Numbered from the stretch's first letter, positions 1 to 8,728 are shown. The stretch is DNA of 64,000 nucleotides from Variovorax sp. UMC13 (GCF_014170375.1 NZ_LZZW01000029.1:167815-231814); one strand, 5' to 3'. The notes: generated by a model from the letters alone, not told the origin. Program-made: numbers and translations.

Positions 1-1
1 G

Positions 2-877
2 GCCGGCCAGGCCGGCTTCATCCGCCAGGTGCAGGCCTACGACGAGAAGCGCGTGAAGGACCAGGGCTTCGCGATCTACGCGCCCCCGACGCGCGGCGTG
101 AACAACAGCATCAACTTCCGCCCGGACAACCCGCTGGTGGCCGACGTGCGCGTGCGCCAGGCGCTGCTGCATGCAACGAACACCAAGGAGATCGTCGAGA
201 CCCTGTTCTCGTCGAACTACCCGCAAGCCACCTCGGTGATCGCCGCCACCGCGGCCGGCTACGTGGACCTGTCGGCCAAGCTGGGCTACGACGAAGCCAA
301 GGCCAGGCAGCTGCTCGACGAGGCCGGCTGGACCGTCGGCGCCAACGGCACGCGGAGCAAGGACGGCCAGGAACTGGCACTGCGTGCCTACGAGGCGCTG
401 CCCCAGCCGCAGAACAAGGCGACGCTGCAACTGGTGGCGCAGCAGTGGGCCAAGATCGGCGTCAAGCTCAACGTGCTCACCGGCGACGCGGGCACCACGA
501 CCCTCGACAACCTCGACCCGGCCAAGACGGCGGTGCTGCCGACCATGGTGGGCCGCGCCGATCCCGACGTGATCAAGAGCCAGTACTACCCGACCAACCG
601 CAACGTGCTGTTGCAGAAGGGCGGCGTGAGCGACAAGGTCAAGGGCTTCGTGGACGCCAAGCTCAACGGGTTGCTCGAAGGCATCGCCAGCGAGGTCGAT
701 CCGGCCAAGCGGCTGGCGCTGGTCGGCGAGGTGCAGAACTACCTGATCGACCAGGCCTACGTGATCCCGATCTTCGAAGAGCCGCAGGCCTTCGCGGGCG
801 CGCCGTGGGTCAGGGACGTGGGCTACGAAGCCGTCGGCCGGCCGAGCTTCTACGCCGCCTGGCTGGCCGCCCACTGA
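2..877 (+). CDS. ABC transporter substrate-binding protein, family 5 (5' partial)
   Basis: C-terminal 291 residues of a periplasmic receptor of the peptide/nickel (DppA/OppA-like) family; the reading frame is open to the window edge, so the start lies outside. The text VADVRVRQALLHATN is the typical 'VRQAL..A.d' segment of family 5 receptors, and the last third has the usual helical ending. It would capture the substrate for the two permeases that start 8 bp and about 950 bp downstream. As I recall, TIGRFAM models describe a receptor of this kind (KPN_01854 type) encoded beside a luciferase-like monooxygenase and CMD proteins, exactly the neighbours here; the substrate is not known to me. Family firm, substrate open. 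Confidence 0.85.
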   Translation, partial: AGQAGFIRQVQAYDEKRVKDQGFAIYAPPTRGVNNSINFRPDNPLVADVRVRQALLHATNTKEIVETLFSSNYPQATSVIAATAAGYVDLSAKLGYDEAKARQLLDEAGWTVGANGTRSKDGQELALRAYEALPQPQNKATLQLVAQQWAKIGVKLNVLTGDAGTTTLDNLDPAKTAVLPTMVGRADPDVIKSQYYPTNRNVLLQKGGVSDKVKGFVDAKLNGLLEGIASEVDPAKRLALVGEVQNYLIDQAYVIPIFEEPQAFAGAPWVRDVGYEAVGRPSFYAAWLAAH

Positions 878-885
878 GCCGCTGA

Positions 886-1824
886 ATGAGCAAGTACCTC
901 TGGAGCCGCATCGCGCAGGCCTTGGTGGTGCTGTGGGCCGCGTTCACCGCGTCCTTCGTGCTGCTGCAGGCCCTGCCCGGGGATGCGGTGCTGATCAAGT
1001 TCCTCAACCCCGAACTGGGGCTGGGGCCGACGGAGATCGCCGATATCCGCGCCGCCTACGGCGCCGACAGCCCGGTGTGGGAGCGCTATTTCCACACCCT
1101 GTGGAATTTCCTGGGCGGCAACTTCGGCTACTCGATGCAGGCTGGCGTGCCGGTGAGCCAGGGCCTGGCGGTCAACCTGCCGCCCACGCTGCGGCTCGCG
1201 AGCTTCGGCTTCGGCGTGGCGCTGCTGCTGGCGGTGGGCCTGGCCTTCCTGTCGAACCTCACGCGCTTCGCCTGGCTGCGCGCGGCAATCCAGTCGCTGC
1301 CCTCGCTGTTCATCTCGGTGCCGGTGTTCTGGCTGGGCATCATGCTGATCCAGGTCTTCTCGTTCCGGCTCGGCCTGATCCCGGTGATCAACCCGGGCAA
1401 GTGGGAAGGGCTGGTGCTGCCGACGCTCACGCTGGCCATCCCGATCTCCGCGCCGCTGGCGCAGATCCTCATGCGCAACATCGACCAGGTGCTCACGCAG
1501 CCCTTCGTGACCGTGGCGCGGGCCAAGGGCGCGACGCGCAACTGGGTGCTGTGGAAGCACGTGGCGCGCAACGCCGTTCTGCCGACGCTGACCATCGCGG
1601 GCATCCTGTTCGGCGAACTGCTGGCCGGCGCGGTGGTGACCGAGGCGGTGTTCGGGCTCAACGGCCTGGGCAGCCTCACGCAGCAGGCGGTGGGCAACCA
1701 GGACACGGCGGTGCTGCAGGCCATCGTGGTGATCTCCGCCGCGGCCTTCGTTCTCATCAATCTCGTGGTCGACCTGTTGTATCCGGTGCTCGACCCGCGC
1801 CTGCGCGTCCAACTGGGCCACTGA
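886..1824 (+). CDS. ABC transporter permease, DppB-like
   Basis: Inner-membrane permease of 312 residues with about six hydrophobic segments. The cytoplasmic EAA loop that docks on the ATPase is visible as VARAKGATRNWVLWKHVARN around residues 207-226. The N-terminus (one membrane span followed by a long periplasmic loop) matches DppB/GsiC-type first permeases. It starts 8 bp after the receptor stop and ends 4 bp before the second permease, so the three are one transcript. It should form the channel with the following permease; substrate class is probably peptide-like, by family only. Confidence 0.9.
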   Translation: MSKYLWSRIAQALVVLWAAFTASFVLLQALPGDAVLIKFLNPELGLGPTEIADIRAAYGADSPVWERYFHTLWNFLGGNFGYSMQAGVPVSQGLAVNLPPTLRLASFGFGVALLLAVGLAFLSNLTRFAWLRAAIQSLPSLFISVPVFWLGIMLIQVFSFRLGLIPVINPGKWEGLVLPTLTLAIPISAPLAQILMRNIDQVLTQPFVTVARAKGATRNWVLWKHVARNAVLPTLTIAGILFGELLAGAVVTEAVFGLNGLGSLTQQAVGNQDTAVLQAIVVISAAAFVLINLVVDLLYPVLDPRLRVQLGH

Positions 1825-1828
1825 CACC

Positions 1829-2773
1829 ATGAGCCTCACTCTCGAGATCGATTCGCTGGCGCCCACGGGCGCGGCCCGCACCGCGGTCGCGAACCCGGTG
1901 GCCGCCAGCCCGGCGGCCGTTCCGGCGAAGGCCACGCCCGCATGGCGCAAGGGCCTGCACAAGGCGTGGAAGGCCGTGCGCCGCGCGCAACCCGGTCTGC
2001 TGCTCGCCTGGCTGGTGATCGCCACCGTCACGCTGTGGGCCATCGCGCCGGGCCTGTTCTCGGGCTACAACCCGGTGCAGGGCACCTCGGGCCAGCACCT
2101 GCTGGCACCGAGCGCCACCCACCTGCTGGGCACCGACGGCCTGGGCCGCGACCTCTATGCGCGCGTGGTGCACGGCGCGGTGCATTCGCTGTCGGGCGCT
2201 TTCCTGGCCGTGACCGTCGGCCTGCTGCTGGGCACCACCATCGGCGTGCTCGCGGGCTCGGTCGGCGGGCTGGTGGAAGACGCGCTGATGCGCGTGGTCG
2301 ACGTGTTGCTGGCCGTGCCCTCGCTGCTGCTGTCGCTGAGCATCATCATCATCCTGGGCTTCGGCACGCTGAACGCCGCGCTCGCGGTCGGCATCGCCTC
2401 GGTGGCGGGCTTCGCGCGGCTGGTGCGCTCGGAGGTGGTGCGGGTGCGCCGCGCCGAATACGTCGAGGCGGCCTTCGGCAGCGGCGGCAGCTTTCGCAGC
2501 GTGCTCTGGCGCCATGTGCTGCCCAACTCGCTGACCTCGGTGGTGGCCATGGCCGCGCTGCAGTTCGGCAGCGCCATCCTCTCGATCTCGACCCTGGGCT
2601 TCCTGGGCTACGGCGCGCCGCCGCCCACGCCCGAATGGGGCCTGCTGATCGCCGAAGGCCGCAACTACATCTCGACCGGCTGGTGGCTCACCACCGTGCC
2701 CGGCCTGGTCGTGGTGGCCGTGGTGCTGTCGGCCAACCGCATCAGCGTGGCGGTGTCGAAGGGGCGCCGGTGA
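1829..2773 (+). CDS. ABC transporter permease, DppC-like
   Basis: Second permease of the importer, 314 residues. A hydrophilic, Ala-rich N-terminus of about 45 residues precedes the first membrane span, then the DppC-type segment HLLGTDGLGRDLYARVVHGA (about residues 100-119) and the EAA loop RRAEYVEAAFGSGGSFRSVL (about 208-227). Its stop codon overlaps the GTG start of the ATPase gene (GTGA at 2770-2773), which implies translational coupling. Partner of the preceding DppB-like permease. Confidence 0.9.
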   Translation: MSLTLEIDSLAPTGAARTAVANPVAASPAAVPAKATPAWRKGLHKAWKAVRRAQPGLLLAWLVIATVTLWAIAPGLFSGYNPVQGTSGQHLLAPSATHLLGTDGLGRDLYARVVHGAVHSLSGAFLAVTVGLLLGTTIGVLAGSVGGLVEDALMRVVDVLLAVPSLLLSLSIIIILGFGTLNAALAVGIASVAGFARLVRSEVVRVRRAEYVEAAFGSGGSFRSVLWRHVLPNSLTSVVAMAALQFGSAILSISTLGFLGYGAPPPTPEWGLLIAEGRNYISTGWWLTTVPGLVVVAVVLSANRISVAVSKGRR

Positions 2774-4443
2774 GCGCGGCCATGCCGCCGGTGCTCGAGG
2801 TCGAAGGCCTCTCCATCGGCTACCGCGACAAGGACACGCTGCACCGTGTGGTGCACGACGTGTCCTTCACCATCCACCCGGGCGAGATCGTCGCGCTGGT
2901 GGGTGAATCGGGCTCGGGCAAGACCACCACCGCACAGGCGGTGATCGGCCTGCTGCCCGAGAACGGCCAGCGCGAGGCCGGCGCGATCCGGCTCAACGGC
3001 GTCGACGTCGCGAACTGGTCGCAGAAGCGCTTCGACGGCATCCGCGGCTCGGTCGTCAGCCTGATCCCGCAGGACCCGACCAGCTCGCTGAACCCGGTGC
3101 GCACCGTGGGCGAGCAGGTGGCCGAGATCCTGCGCATCCACCGCCGCGTCGAGCGGCGCGAGGTCAACGCCCGCGTGGTCGAGCTGCTGGCCCGCGTCGG
3201 GCTCTCGCAGCCCGAGCTGCGCGCGCGCCAGTACCCGCACGAACTCTCGGGCGGCATGAAGCAGCGCGTGCTGATCGCGATCGCGATCGCGTTGCAGCCC
3301 GCGCTGATCATTGCCGACGAACCCACCAGCGCGCTCGACGTGACGGTGCAAAAGCGCATCCTCGACCTGATCGACGAACTGCGCCTGGCCTACGGCACGG
3401 CCGTGCTGCTGGTGACGCACGACCTGGGCGTGGCCACCGATCGCGCGAGCCGCATCGTGGTGCTGCAGGGCGGCCGCATCCAGGAGCAGGGCCCCACGGC
3501 CGAACTGCTGGGCAAGCCGAGCAGCCCCTACACGCGCCAGCTGCTGGCCGATGCGCCCTCGCTCGCGATGGCGGACTTCCGGCCGGAGCGCGCGCCGACG
3601 GCAACCGCGGAAGACGACTTCGCCATCGTGGTCGAGCACCTGGTGCACGACTTCGCGGTCGGCGGCAAAGGGGGCACGGCCTTCCGCGCGGTCGACGACG
3701 TGTCCTTCCGCGTGCGGCGCGGCACCACCCATGCGATCGTGGGCGAGTCGGGCTCGGGCAAGACCACCACCATCCGCGACGTGGTGGGCTTTCGCCAGCC
3801 GACCAGCGGCCGCATCCTGATCGAGGGCACCGAGCTCACGACCCTGCGCGGCGAGGCGCTGCGCCAGTTCCGCCGCAAGATCCAGCTGGTCCACCAGAAC
3901 CCCTTCAGCTCGCTCGACCCACGCCAGACCATCTTCCAGATCATCGAGGAGCCCCTGCGCAACTTCGAGCCGCTAAGCGCCGACGAGCGCCAACGCCGCG
4001 TCGAGCACATCCTCGCGCGCGTCGGGCTGCCGCCCGCGGTGCTGCAGCGCCGGCCGCATGCGCTGTCGGGCGGGCAGCGCCAGCGCGTGGCCATTGCGCG
4101 CGCGCTGGTGCTCGAGCCGCGGGTGCTGGTGCTGGACGAGGCCGTGTCCGCGCTCGACGTGACCGTGCAGGCGCAGATCCTGCGGCTGCTCGACCAACTG
4201 CAGGCCGAACTCGGCCTGACCTATCTCTTCATTTCGCACGACCTCGCGGTGGTGCGCCAGATCGCGGACACCGTGTCGGTGCTGCAGAACGGGCGGCAGG
4301 TCGATGCCGGCCGCGTGGAAGACGTCTTCCTCTGGCCGCACAGCGCCTACACGCGCGAACTCATCGACGCCATCCCCGGCAAAAGGAATTCCGATCTTGT
4401 TTCCCAACATCCAGCGCCTGGGCTTCTTCAGCCGGCTTCTTGA
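2770..4443 (+). CDS. ABC transporter fused double ATPase, DppD-DppF-like
   Basis: Single 557-residue protein with two complete nucleotide-binding domains, replacing the separate DppD and DppF. Domain 1: Walker A GESGSGKTT at about 45-53, signature LSGGMKQRV near 159, Walker B IIADEPTSALD near 180. Domain 2: Walker A near 327, signature LSGGQRQRV near 431, Walker B VLVLDEAVSALD near 452. The second Walker B region reads DEAVSALD rather than DEPTSALD, but the catalytic Glu is kept. I chose the GTG at 2770, which overlaps the permease stop as GTGA; ATG at 2782 is the alternative. The frame is open far upstream inside the permease, but nothing in that part resembles a protein. It powers the importer. 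Confidence 0.92.
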   Translation: MSAAMPPVLEVEGLSIGYRDKDTLHRVVHDVSFTIHPGEIVALVGESGSGKTTTAQAVIGLLPENGQREAGAIRLNGVDVANWSQKRFDGIRGSVVSLIPQDPTSSLNPVRTVGEQVAEILRIHRRVERREVNARVVELLARVGLSQPELRARQYPHELSGGMKQRVLIAIAIALQPALIIADEPTSALDVTVQKRILDLIDELRLAYGTAVLLVTHDLGVATDRASRIVVLQGGRIQEQGPTAELLGKPSSPYTRQLLADAPSLAMADFRPERAPTATAEDDFAIVVEHLVHDFAVGGKGGTAFRAVDDVSFRVRRGTTHAIVGESGSGKTTTIRDVVGFRQPTSGRILIEGTELTTLRGEALRQFRRKIQLVHQNPFSSLDPRQTIFQIIEEPLRNFEPLSADERQRRVEHILARVGLPPAVLQRRPHALSGGQRQRVAIARALVLEPRVLVLDEAVSALDVTVQAQILRLLDQLQAELGLTYLFISHDLAVVRQIADTVSVLQNGRQVDAGRVEDVFLWPHSAYTRELIDAIPGKRNSDLVSQHPAPGLLQPAS

Positions 4444-5446
4444 CGACGCCACCGCCGCCGAGCGCTACCGCCTCGTCACCGAACAGATCCTGCACGCCGA
4501 AGCCCTGGGCTTCGATTCGGCCTGGGTCGCGCAGCACCACTTCCACGAGGCCGAGGGCGGGCTGCCGTCGCCGCTGGTCTTTCTTGCTTCGGTGGCGGCG
4601 CGCACCCAGCGCATCCGGCTCGGCACCGGCATCGTCACGCTGCCACTGGAGAACCCGGTGCGCGTGGCCGAGGATGCGGTGGTGCTCGACTTGATCGCGG
4701 GCGGGCGGCTGGAGTTCGGCGTGGGCACCGGCGGCACGCCTTCGTCGTTCACGGCCTTCGGCCAGCAGAGCGAACAGCGCGCGGCGGTGTTCGCCAGCCA
4801 CCTCGCACAGGTGCGCGAGGCCTGGGCCGGCCGGCCGCTGCAAGGCGGCGATCGCCTGTACCCGGTCTCGGCGCAGTTGCCCGACCGCGTCTGGCAGGCC
4901 AGCTTCTCGGTCGCCGGCGGCGCGCGCGCGGGCCTGGCCGGCGACGGCCTGATGCTCTCGCGCACCCAGCCCCGGCCGGCCGATGCGCCGCAGGCCACGC
5001 TGGCCGAGATCCAGCTGCCGATCATCGAGGCCTACCTGGCCGCGCTGCCCGCGGGCCGCGCGCCGCGCATCGTGGGCTCGCGCTCGGTCTTCGTGGCCGA
5101 CGATCGCGCGCTCGCGCGCCGGCTGGCAGAGGAGGGCCTGCGCCGCAGCCTGGCGCGCCAGAGCGATCCGGCGCTCGCGGGCCTGCCCTTCACGCTCGAC
5201 CAGCTGATCGCGCGCCAGGACGTGCACGTGGGCACGCCCGACGAGGTGATCGCCTCGCTGCGCGCCGACCGCACCTTGGCCCAGGTGACCGACCTGGTGT
5301 GCCAGGTGCACTCGGTGGACCCGCCGCACCGCCACATCCTGCGCTCGATCGAGCTCATCGCCACCGAGGTCGCGCCCGCGCTCGGCTGGGCCGGGGCGTC
5401 GACCAAAAACATTTCTTCCCACGCACCTCTCCAGGCCATCGCATGA
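4397..5446 (+). CDS. Luciferase-like FMN-dependent monooxygenase
   Basis: About 349 residues of the bacterial-luciferase-like TIM-barrel family, which use reduced FMN and oxygen. Typical text: FDSAWVAQHHFHEAEGG near the N-terminus, IRLGTGIVTLPLENPVRVAED and VVLDLIAGGRLEFGVGTGG. The start appears to be TTG at 4397: an AAGGA ribosome binding site lies at 4383-4387 and the protein then begins LFPNIQRLGFF as relatives do; an ATG farther upstream (4304) would add unrelated residues. It overlaps the ATPase gene by 47 bp and the next CMD gene by 4 bp (ATGA), so monooxygenase and importer are coupled. Probably oxidises whatever the importer brings in; needs a flavin reductase, perhaps the one at 14257. 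Confidence 0.85.
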   Translation: MFPNIQRLGFFSRLLDDATAAERYRLVTEQILHAEALGFDSAWVAQHHFHEAEGGLPSPLVFLASVAARTQRIRLGTGIVTLPLENPVRVAEDAVVLDLIAGGRLEFGVGTGGTPSSFTAFGQQSEQRAAVFASHLAQVREAWAGRPLQGGDRLYPVSAQLPDRVWQASFSVAGGARAGLAGDGLMLSRTQPRPADAPQATLAEIQLPIIEAYLAALPAGRAPRIVGSRSVFVADDRALARRLAEEGLRRSLARQSDPALAGLPFTLDQLIARQDVHVGTPDEVIASLRADRTLAQVTDLVCQVHSVDPPHRHILRSIELIATEVAPALGWAGASTKNISSHAPLQAIA

Positions 5447-6069
5447 CTGTCTCCTCCCTTCCGGACGTGATCGACCAACTGGTCGGCATCCAGCCCGGCG
5501 ACGCGCTCGACGCGATCCGCGCCCAGCGCCAGCAGGCCCGCCTGCACGCGCAGCAAAGCCACATCGCGCTGTTCGAGCCCGCCGATCTCGCGGGCTCGAC
5601 CTTCACCGCCGCCGAGCGCCATGCGCTGGCGGTCTTCGTGGCCGGGCTGCACGGCCAGGTCGAGTTGGGGGCCTTCCATGCGAGCGCGCTGCTGCTGGCG
5701 GGCGCGCCCACCGCGCTGTTCGATGCCGTGAGCGCCGAGGCCGAAGCCGGCGCGGGCCGTGGCCCCTACGGCAGCTACCCGGTGGGCCCGCTGAGCGCCG
5801 AGAACGCGCCCGGTCCGCTGTACGCTGCAAGCGCCGCCCGTCGCGCCGTGCTCGGCACGCGGCTCGCCGCCGCATTGGCGCATGCGCACCGGCTGGTGTT
5901 CCATCCGCGCGATGCCGAGGCCGCCTGGCTGCAGGCGCTGCTGGACGCAGGCTGGTCGACCACCGAGATCGTCACGCTGTCGCAGCTGGTGTCCTTCCTG
6001 AGCTTCCAGATCCGCGTGATCGCGGGCCTGCGCGCACTGGCCGCGCAAGCTTCCCTGGCCATCGCCTGA
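5443..6069 (+). CDS. CMD domain protein (Avi_7170-like)
   Basis: A 208-residue protein of the carboxymuconolactone-decarboxylase / AhpD-like fold, overlapping the monooxygenase stop by ATGA at 5443-5446. It is mostly helical, with TAAERHALAVFVAGLHGQ and TEIVTLSQLVSFLSFQIRV like the two halves of the fold, but I see no CxxC pair, so peroxidase chemistry is doubtful. The following gene is a relative that keeps the cysteines. I recall a model pairing an 'Avi_7170' CMD protein with an 'Avi_7169' alkylhydroperoxidase-domain protein and a KPN_01858-type monooxygenase; the order here fits. Exact role unknown. Confidence 0.75.
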   Translation: MTVSSLPDVIDQLVGIQPGDALDAIRAQRQQARLHAQQSHIALFEPADLAGSTFTAAERHALAVFVAGLHGQVELGAFHASALLLAGAPTALFDAVSAEAEAGAGRGPYGSYPVGPLSAENAPGPLYAASAARRAVLGTRLAAALAHAHRLVFHPRDAEAAWLQALLDAGWSTTEIVTLSQLVSFLSFQIRVIAGLRALAAQASLAIA

Positions 6070-6087
6070 ACAGACTCCTTCCTTCCC

Positions 6088-6693
6088 ATGAGCACCCAGA
6101 CACTCTCGCATCCCGGCAACGTGCCGCCCAACGCCTTCACGCAGGCGCAGCTCGAATGGCTGCCCTGGCTCGAACCGCTGCCGCAGGAGGAACTGACCGA
6201 TCGCCACCTGGCGGGCCTGGTCGATGCCTCGCGCGCCAAGTCGCCGTACTTCATGCTGCTGGCGCGCGACCCGGACATCCTCGGCGCGCGCACCCGCACC
6301 GACAAGGACATCTTCTACAACCCCGAGGCCGGGCTGCCGCGCGCCGAGCGCGAACTGGCGGCCGCGGCCACCTCGCGCTACAACGGCTGCATCTACTGCG
6401 CCTCGGTGCACGCGCGCTTCGCCACGCATTTCTCGCCCCGCTCGGCCGACATCCAGCGCCTGCTCGACGAAGGCGTGGTCGCGGCGCTGGACCCGCGCTG
6501 GGACGCGATCGTGGCCGCGTCGGTGGCGCTGTCGGCGACGCCCGTCGCCTTCGACGCAACCCACGTCGAGGCGCTGCGGGCCGTGGGGCTGGACGACCTC
6601 GCGGTCTCCGACGTGATCCACGGCGCCGCCTTCTTCAACTGGGCCAACCGCTTGATGCTGTCGCTGGGCGAGCCCCAGGCACCGGCCGCCTGA
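6088..6693 (+). CDS. Alkylhydroperoxidase-domain protein (Avi_7169-like)
   Basis: A 201-residue AhpD-fold protein with the redox pair in YNGCIYCASVHARF at about residues 94-107: CxxC followed three residues later by His, the catalytic arrangement of AhpD and its peroxidase-related relatives. It starts 18 bp after the preceding CMD gene and is the last gene of the importer/monooxygenase operon. Likely role: detoxifying a peroxide or handling a thiol-reactive product of the flavin monooxygenase. No start ambiguity: ATG at 6088 gives a normal family N-terminus. Confidence 0.8.
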   Translation: MSTQTLSHPGNVPPNAFTQAQLEWLPWLEPLPQEELTDRHLAGLVDASRAKSPYFMLLARDPDILGARTRTDKDIFYNPEAGLPRAERELAAAATSRYNGCIYCASVHARFATHFSPRSADIQRLLDEGVVAALDPRWDAIVAASVALSATPVAFDATHVEALRAVGLDDLAVSDVIHGAAFFNWANRLMLSLGEPQAPAA

Positions 6694-6784
6694 GGCCGAA
6701 CGCGCGCCCTTCACGCGCACCGCATCCGACCCGCCGCGCCGGCGCTATGCTCGCAGCACCCTCGCGGTCTGCGGCCCGTGTCCG

Positions 6785-6802
6785 GCGGACGTTTCCGTCC
6801 GC
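6785..6802 (+). promoter_or_regulatory. Stem-loop in the iclR leader
   Basis: Perfect 7-bp inverted repeat GCGGACG / CGTCCGC with a TTTC loop, lying between a TATGCT -10-like hexamer (6746-6751) and the iclR start at 6858. No T-run follows, so it is not an ordinary terminator. It may be a leader structure or an operator. Confidence 0.35.
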
Positions 6803-6857
6803 GCCGCCGAGGGCAGGGCAGCGAACGCACGGAATCTGTGGAGAGCGAGAGTCAAGG

Positions 6858-7658
6858 ATGAGTGAAGGTACGAAGGAGCAGAAGGGCCAGCCGCTGGTGA
6901 CGGGCCTGCTGCGGGGGCTCGAGGTGCTGCGCTGTTTCGACCTCGGGCGCGAACGCCTCGGCAGCTCGGACATCGCACGCATGACGGGCCTGCCCCAGCC
7001 CACCGTCTGGCGGCTGTGCAAGACGCTCGAGCACGGCGGCTACCTGATCGCCGACCGCGACGGCTCGCGCTTCCGCCCGGGCCTGTCGATCCTCACGCTG
7101 GGCTATGCGGCCCTCGACACGCTCGAGCTGGCCGAGCTCGCGCGCCCACTGCTGCAGGACGTGGCCACGCGCTTCCATGGCGGCGCCAGCCTGTCGACGC
7201 GCGAGCGCACCTCGATGCTCTACCTGCAGCGCTACGAGGCGCCGAACGCGGTGCTCAACGTCAACGTGCGGGTCGGCTCCGAGGTGCCGATCATGAACAG
7301 TGGCACCGGCTGGGCCTACCTGGCCGGACTCGACGACGCGGCGCGCGCGCAGGCACTGCACGAGTGCAAGGCGGCCGACGCCGCGCTCTACAGGAAGCAC
7401 GAGAAGGGCGCGCTGAAGGCGATTGCCGACTACCGCAAGATCGGCTTCATCACCAACATCGACGTCTTCTTCCCGGGCCTGAGCACGGTGGCGGTGCCGC
7501 TGCCGAGCGCGCCGGGCGGCACGCCCTACGTGCTCAACTGCACCTCGCCCTCGGCCGCGCTGGCCGACCCCGAGGTGCGCCATGAAGCGGGCCTCGCGCT
7601 GATGCACGCGGTGGAGCAGCTGCGCCGCGCGGCGGCGCGGCTCGACACGGCCGGCTAG
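6858..7658 (+). CDS. IclR family transcriptional regulator
   Basis: A 266-residue IclR-type regulator: winged helix-turn-helix over about residues 15-75 (SSDIARMTGLPQPTVWRLCK as the reading helix), then the GAF-like effector domain ending in TPYVLNCTSPSA. The chosen ATG follows a GGAG-containing leader; the frame is open upstream over the preceding gene without protein-like content. It lies 164 bp after the monooxygenase operon and 222 bp before the hydrolase operon, all on the plus strand, so it could control either or both. An AT-rich dyad just upstream of 7881 is a candidate binding site. Confidence 0.88.
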   Translation: MSEGTKEQKGQPLVTGLLRGLEVLRCFDLGRERLGSSDIARMTGLPQPTVWRLCKTLEHGGYLIADRDGSRFRPGLSILTLGYAALDTLELAELARPLLQDVATRFHGGASLSTRERTSMLYLQRYEAPNAVLNVNVRVGSEVPIMNSGTGWAYLAGLDDAARAQALHECKAADAALYRKHEKGALKAIADYRKIGFITNIDVFFPGLSTVAVPLPSAPGGTPYVLNCTSPSAALADPEVRHEAGLALMHAVEQLRRAAARLDTAG

Positions 7659-7820
7659 GCACGGGCCGCCCTGCGCGCCCACTGGTTGCGCAGGCTCTTG
7701 TTTCTTCTTCCTGATCTTCTGGCGACCCTGACGCCGGCGCGCGTTCGCGCGTCTCGCGGCCTGCCCCGGTCCTAGGTGAACTCCCTGATGCAGCCGCCGG
7801 CCGTTGGCTCGTACGATTAG

Positions 7821-7846
7821 TGAATAGATTATTCATTAGATGAATA
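7821..7846 (+). promoter_or_regulatory. AT-rich operator candidate upstream of the hydrolase operon
   Basis: TGAATA (7821-7826), GAT spacer, TATTCA (7830-7835) form a perfect inverted repeat; a third copy TGAATA follows at 7841-7846. The island is strikingly AT-rich for this genome, ends 34 bp before the GTG start at 7881, and an AAGGA ribosome site lies at 7870-7874. Placement fits an activator or repressor site, with the adjacent IclR protein the obvious candidate. The rest of the 222-bp gap (7659-7820) shows nothing I recognise. Confidence 0.5.
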
Positions 7847-7880
7847 AATTGTCTTCAAGTCCACTTTTCAAGGAAGCAAC

Positions 7881-8723
7881 GTGATCAGTTATCCCTTCTC
7901 CGTCCAAGGCATCCACACCCGCGTCCTGGAGGCCGGCCAGGGCGAGCGCGCGGTGGTCTTCGTGCACGGCACCGGCGGCCGTGCCGACCGCTGGGTGCGC
8001 AACATCGACGCCATCGCCGCCGCCGGCTACCACGTGTACGCGCTGGACCTGCCGGGCCACGGCTATGCATCGAAGGGCGCCGAGGTCGCCTGCTCGGTGC
8101 CCGCCTACCGCGACTTCCTGGGCCAATTCCTCGACGCGCAGAAGATCGATCGCGCGACCATCGTCGGCACCTCGCTGGGCGGCCATGTGGTGGCGGCGTA
8201 CGCGGTGGCCCACCCGGCGCGCATCGACGGCATCGCGCTGGTGGGCAGCATGGGCCTGGTGCCGATCGGTGACGAGGCGCGTGGCCGCATCCAGGCCGGT
8301 GCCAACAACCAGACGCGCGACGGCGTGGCGACCAAGCTGGCGCGCGTGATCCACGACCAGGCGCTGGTCACGGCCGAGATGCAGGAAGAGGAATGGCGCA
8401 TCAACAACTCGGCCGGCGCCGCCGAGTCCTTCGCCACGCTGGGCCGCTACATCGCCGCCGACCTGGACCGCGACGTGGTGGGCGAGCCGCTGGCCGGCAC
8501 CGACTTCCCGGTGCTGCTGGTCTGGGGCGAGGAAGACAAGACCGTGCCGCCCGCGGTCGGCGAGAAGGCCCGCGCCATGCTGCCGCGCAGCCGCTTGGCC
8601 CTGCTGGCCGGCGCGGCCCACACCGCCTACTACGAGAAGCCCGAGCTGTTCAACCGCGTGCTGCTGGACTTCCTCGCGGGGCAGGGCGCCACGCACCAGG
8701 CCGCCGGGCTGCAGTGGAAGTGA
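7881..8723 (+). CDS. Alpha/beta hydrolase
   Basis: A 280-residue alpha/beta-hydrolase-fold enzyme, first gene of a catabolic operon. Oxyanion-hole motif HGTGG at 29-33, nucleophile elbow GTSLGG with Ser98, acid region LLVWGEEDKTVPP and catalytic His in AGAAHTAYYEKPELFN. The start is GTG at 7881 with AAGGA 6 bp upstream. General resemblance is to C-C or ester hydrolases of the MhpC/BphD type; sequence alone does not fix the substrate. It is followed by an amidohydrolase whose start overlaps or closely follows its stop. Confidence 0.85.
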   Translation: MISYPFSVQGIHTRVLEAGQGERAVVFVHGTGGRADRWVRNIDAIAAAGYHVYALDLPGHGYASKGAEVACSVPAYRDFLGQFLDAQKIDRATIVGTSLGGHVVAAYAVAHPARIDGIALVGSMGLVPIGDEARGRIQAGANNQTRDGVATKLARVIHDQALVTAEMQEEEWRINNSAGAAESFATLGRYIAADLDRDVVGEPLAGTDFPVLLVWGEEDKTVPPAVGEKARAMLPRSRLALLAGAAHTAYYEKPELFNRVLLDFLAGQGATHQAAGLQWK

Positions 8724-8728
8724 ATGCC

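Noticed and set aside
1942..2769. Upstream open frame joined to the double ATPase
   Set aside because: It overlaps the DppC-like permease in another frame and shows no domain; the GTGA overlap at 2770 is the natural start.
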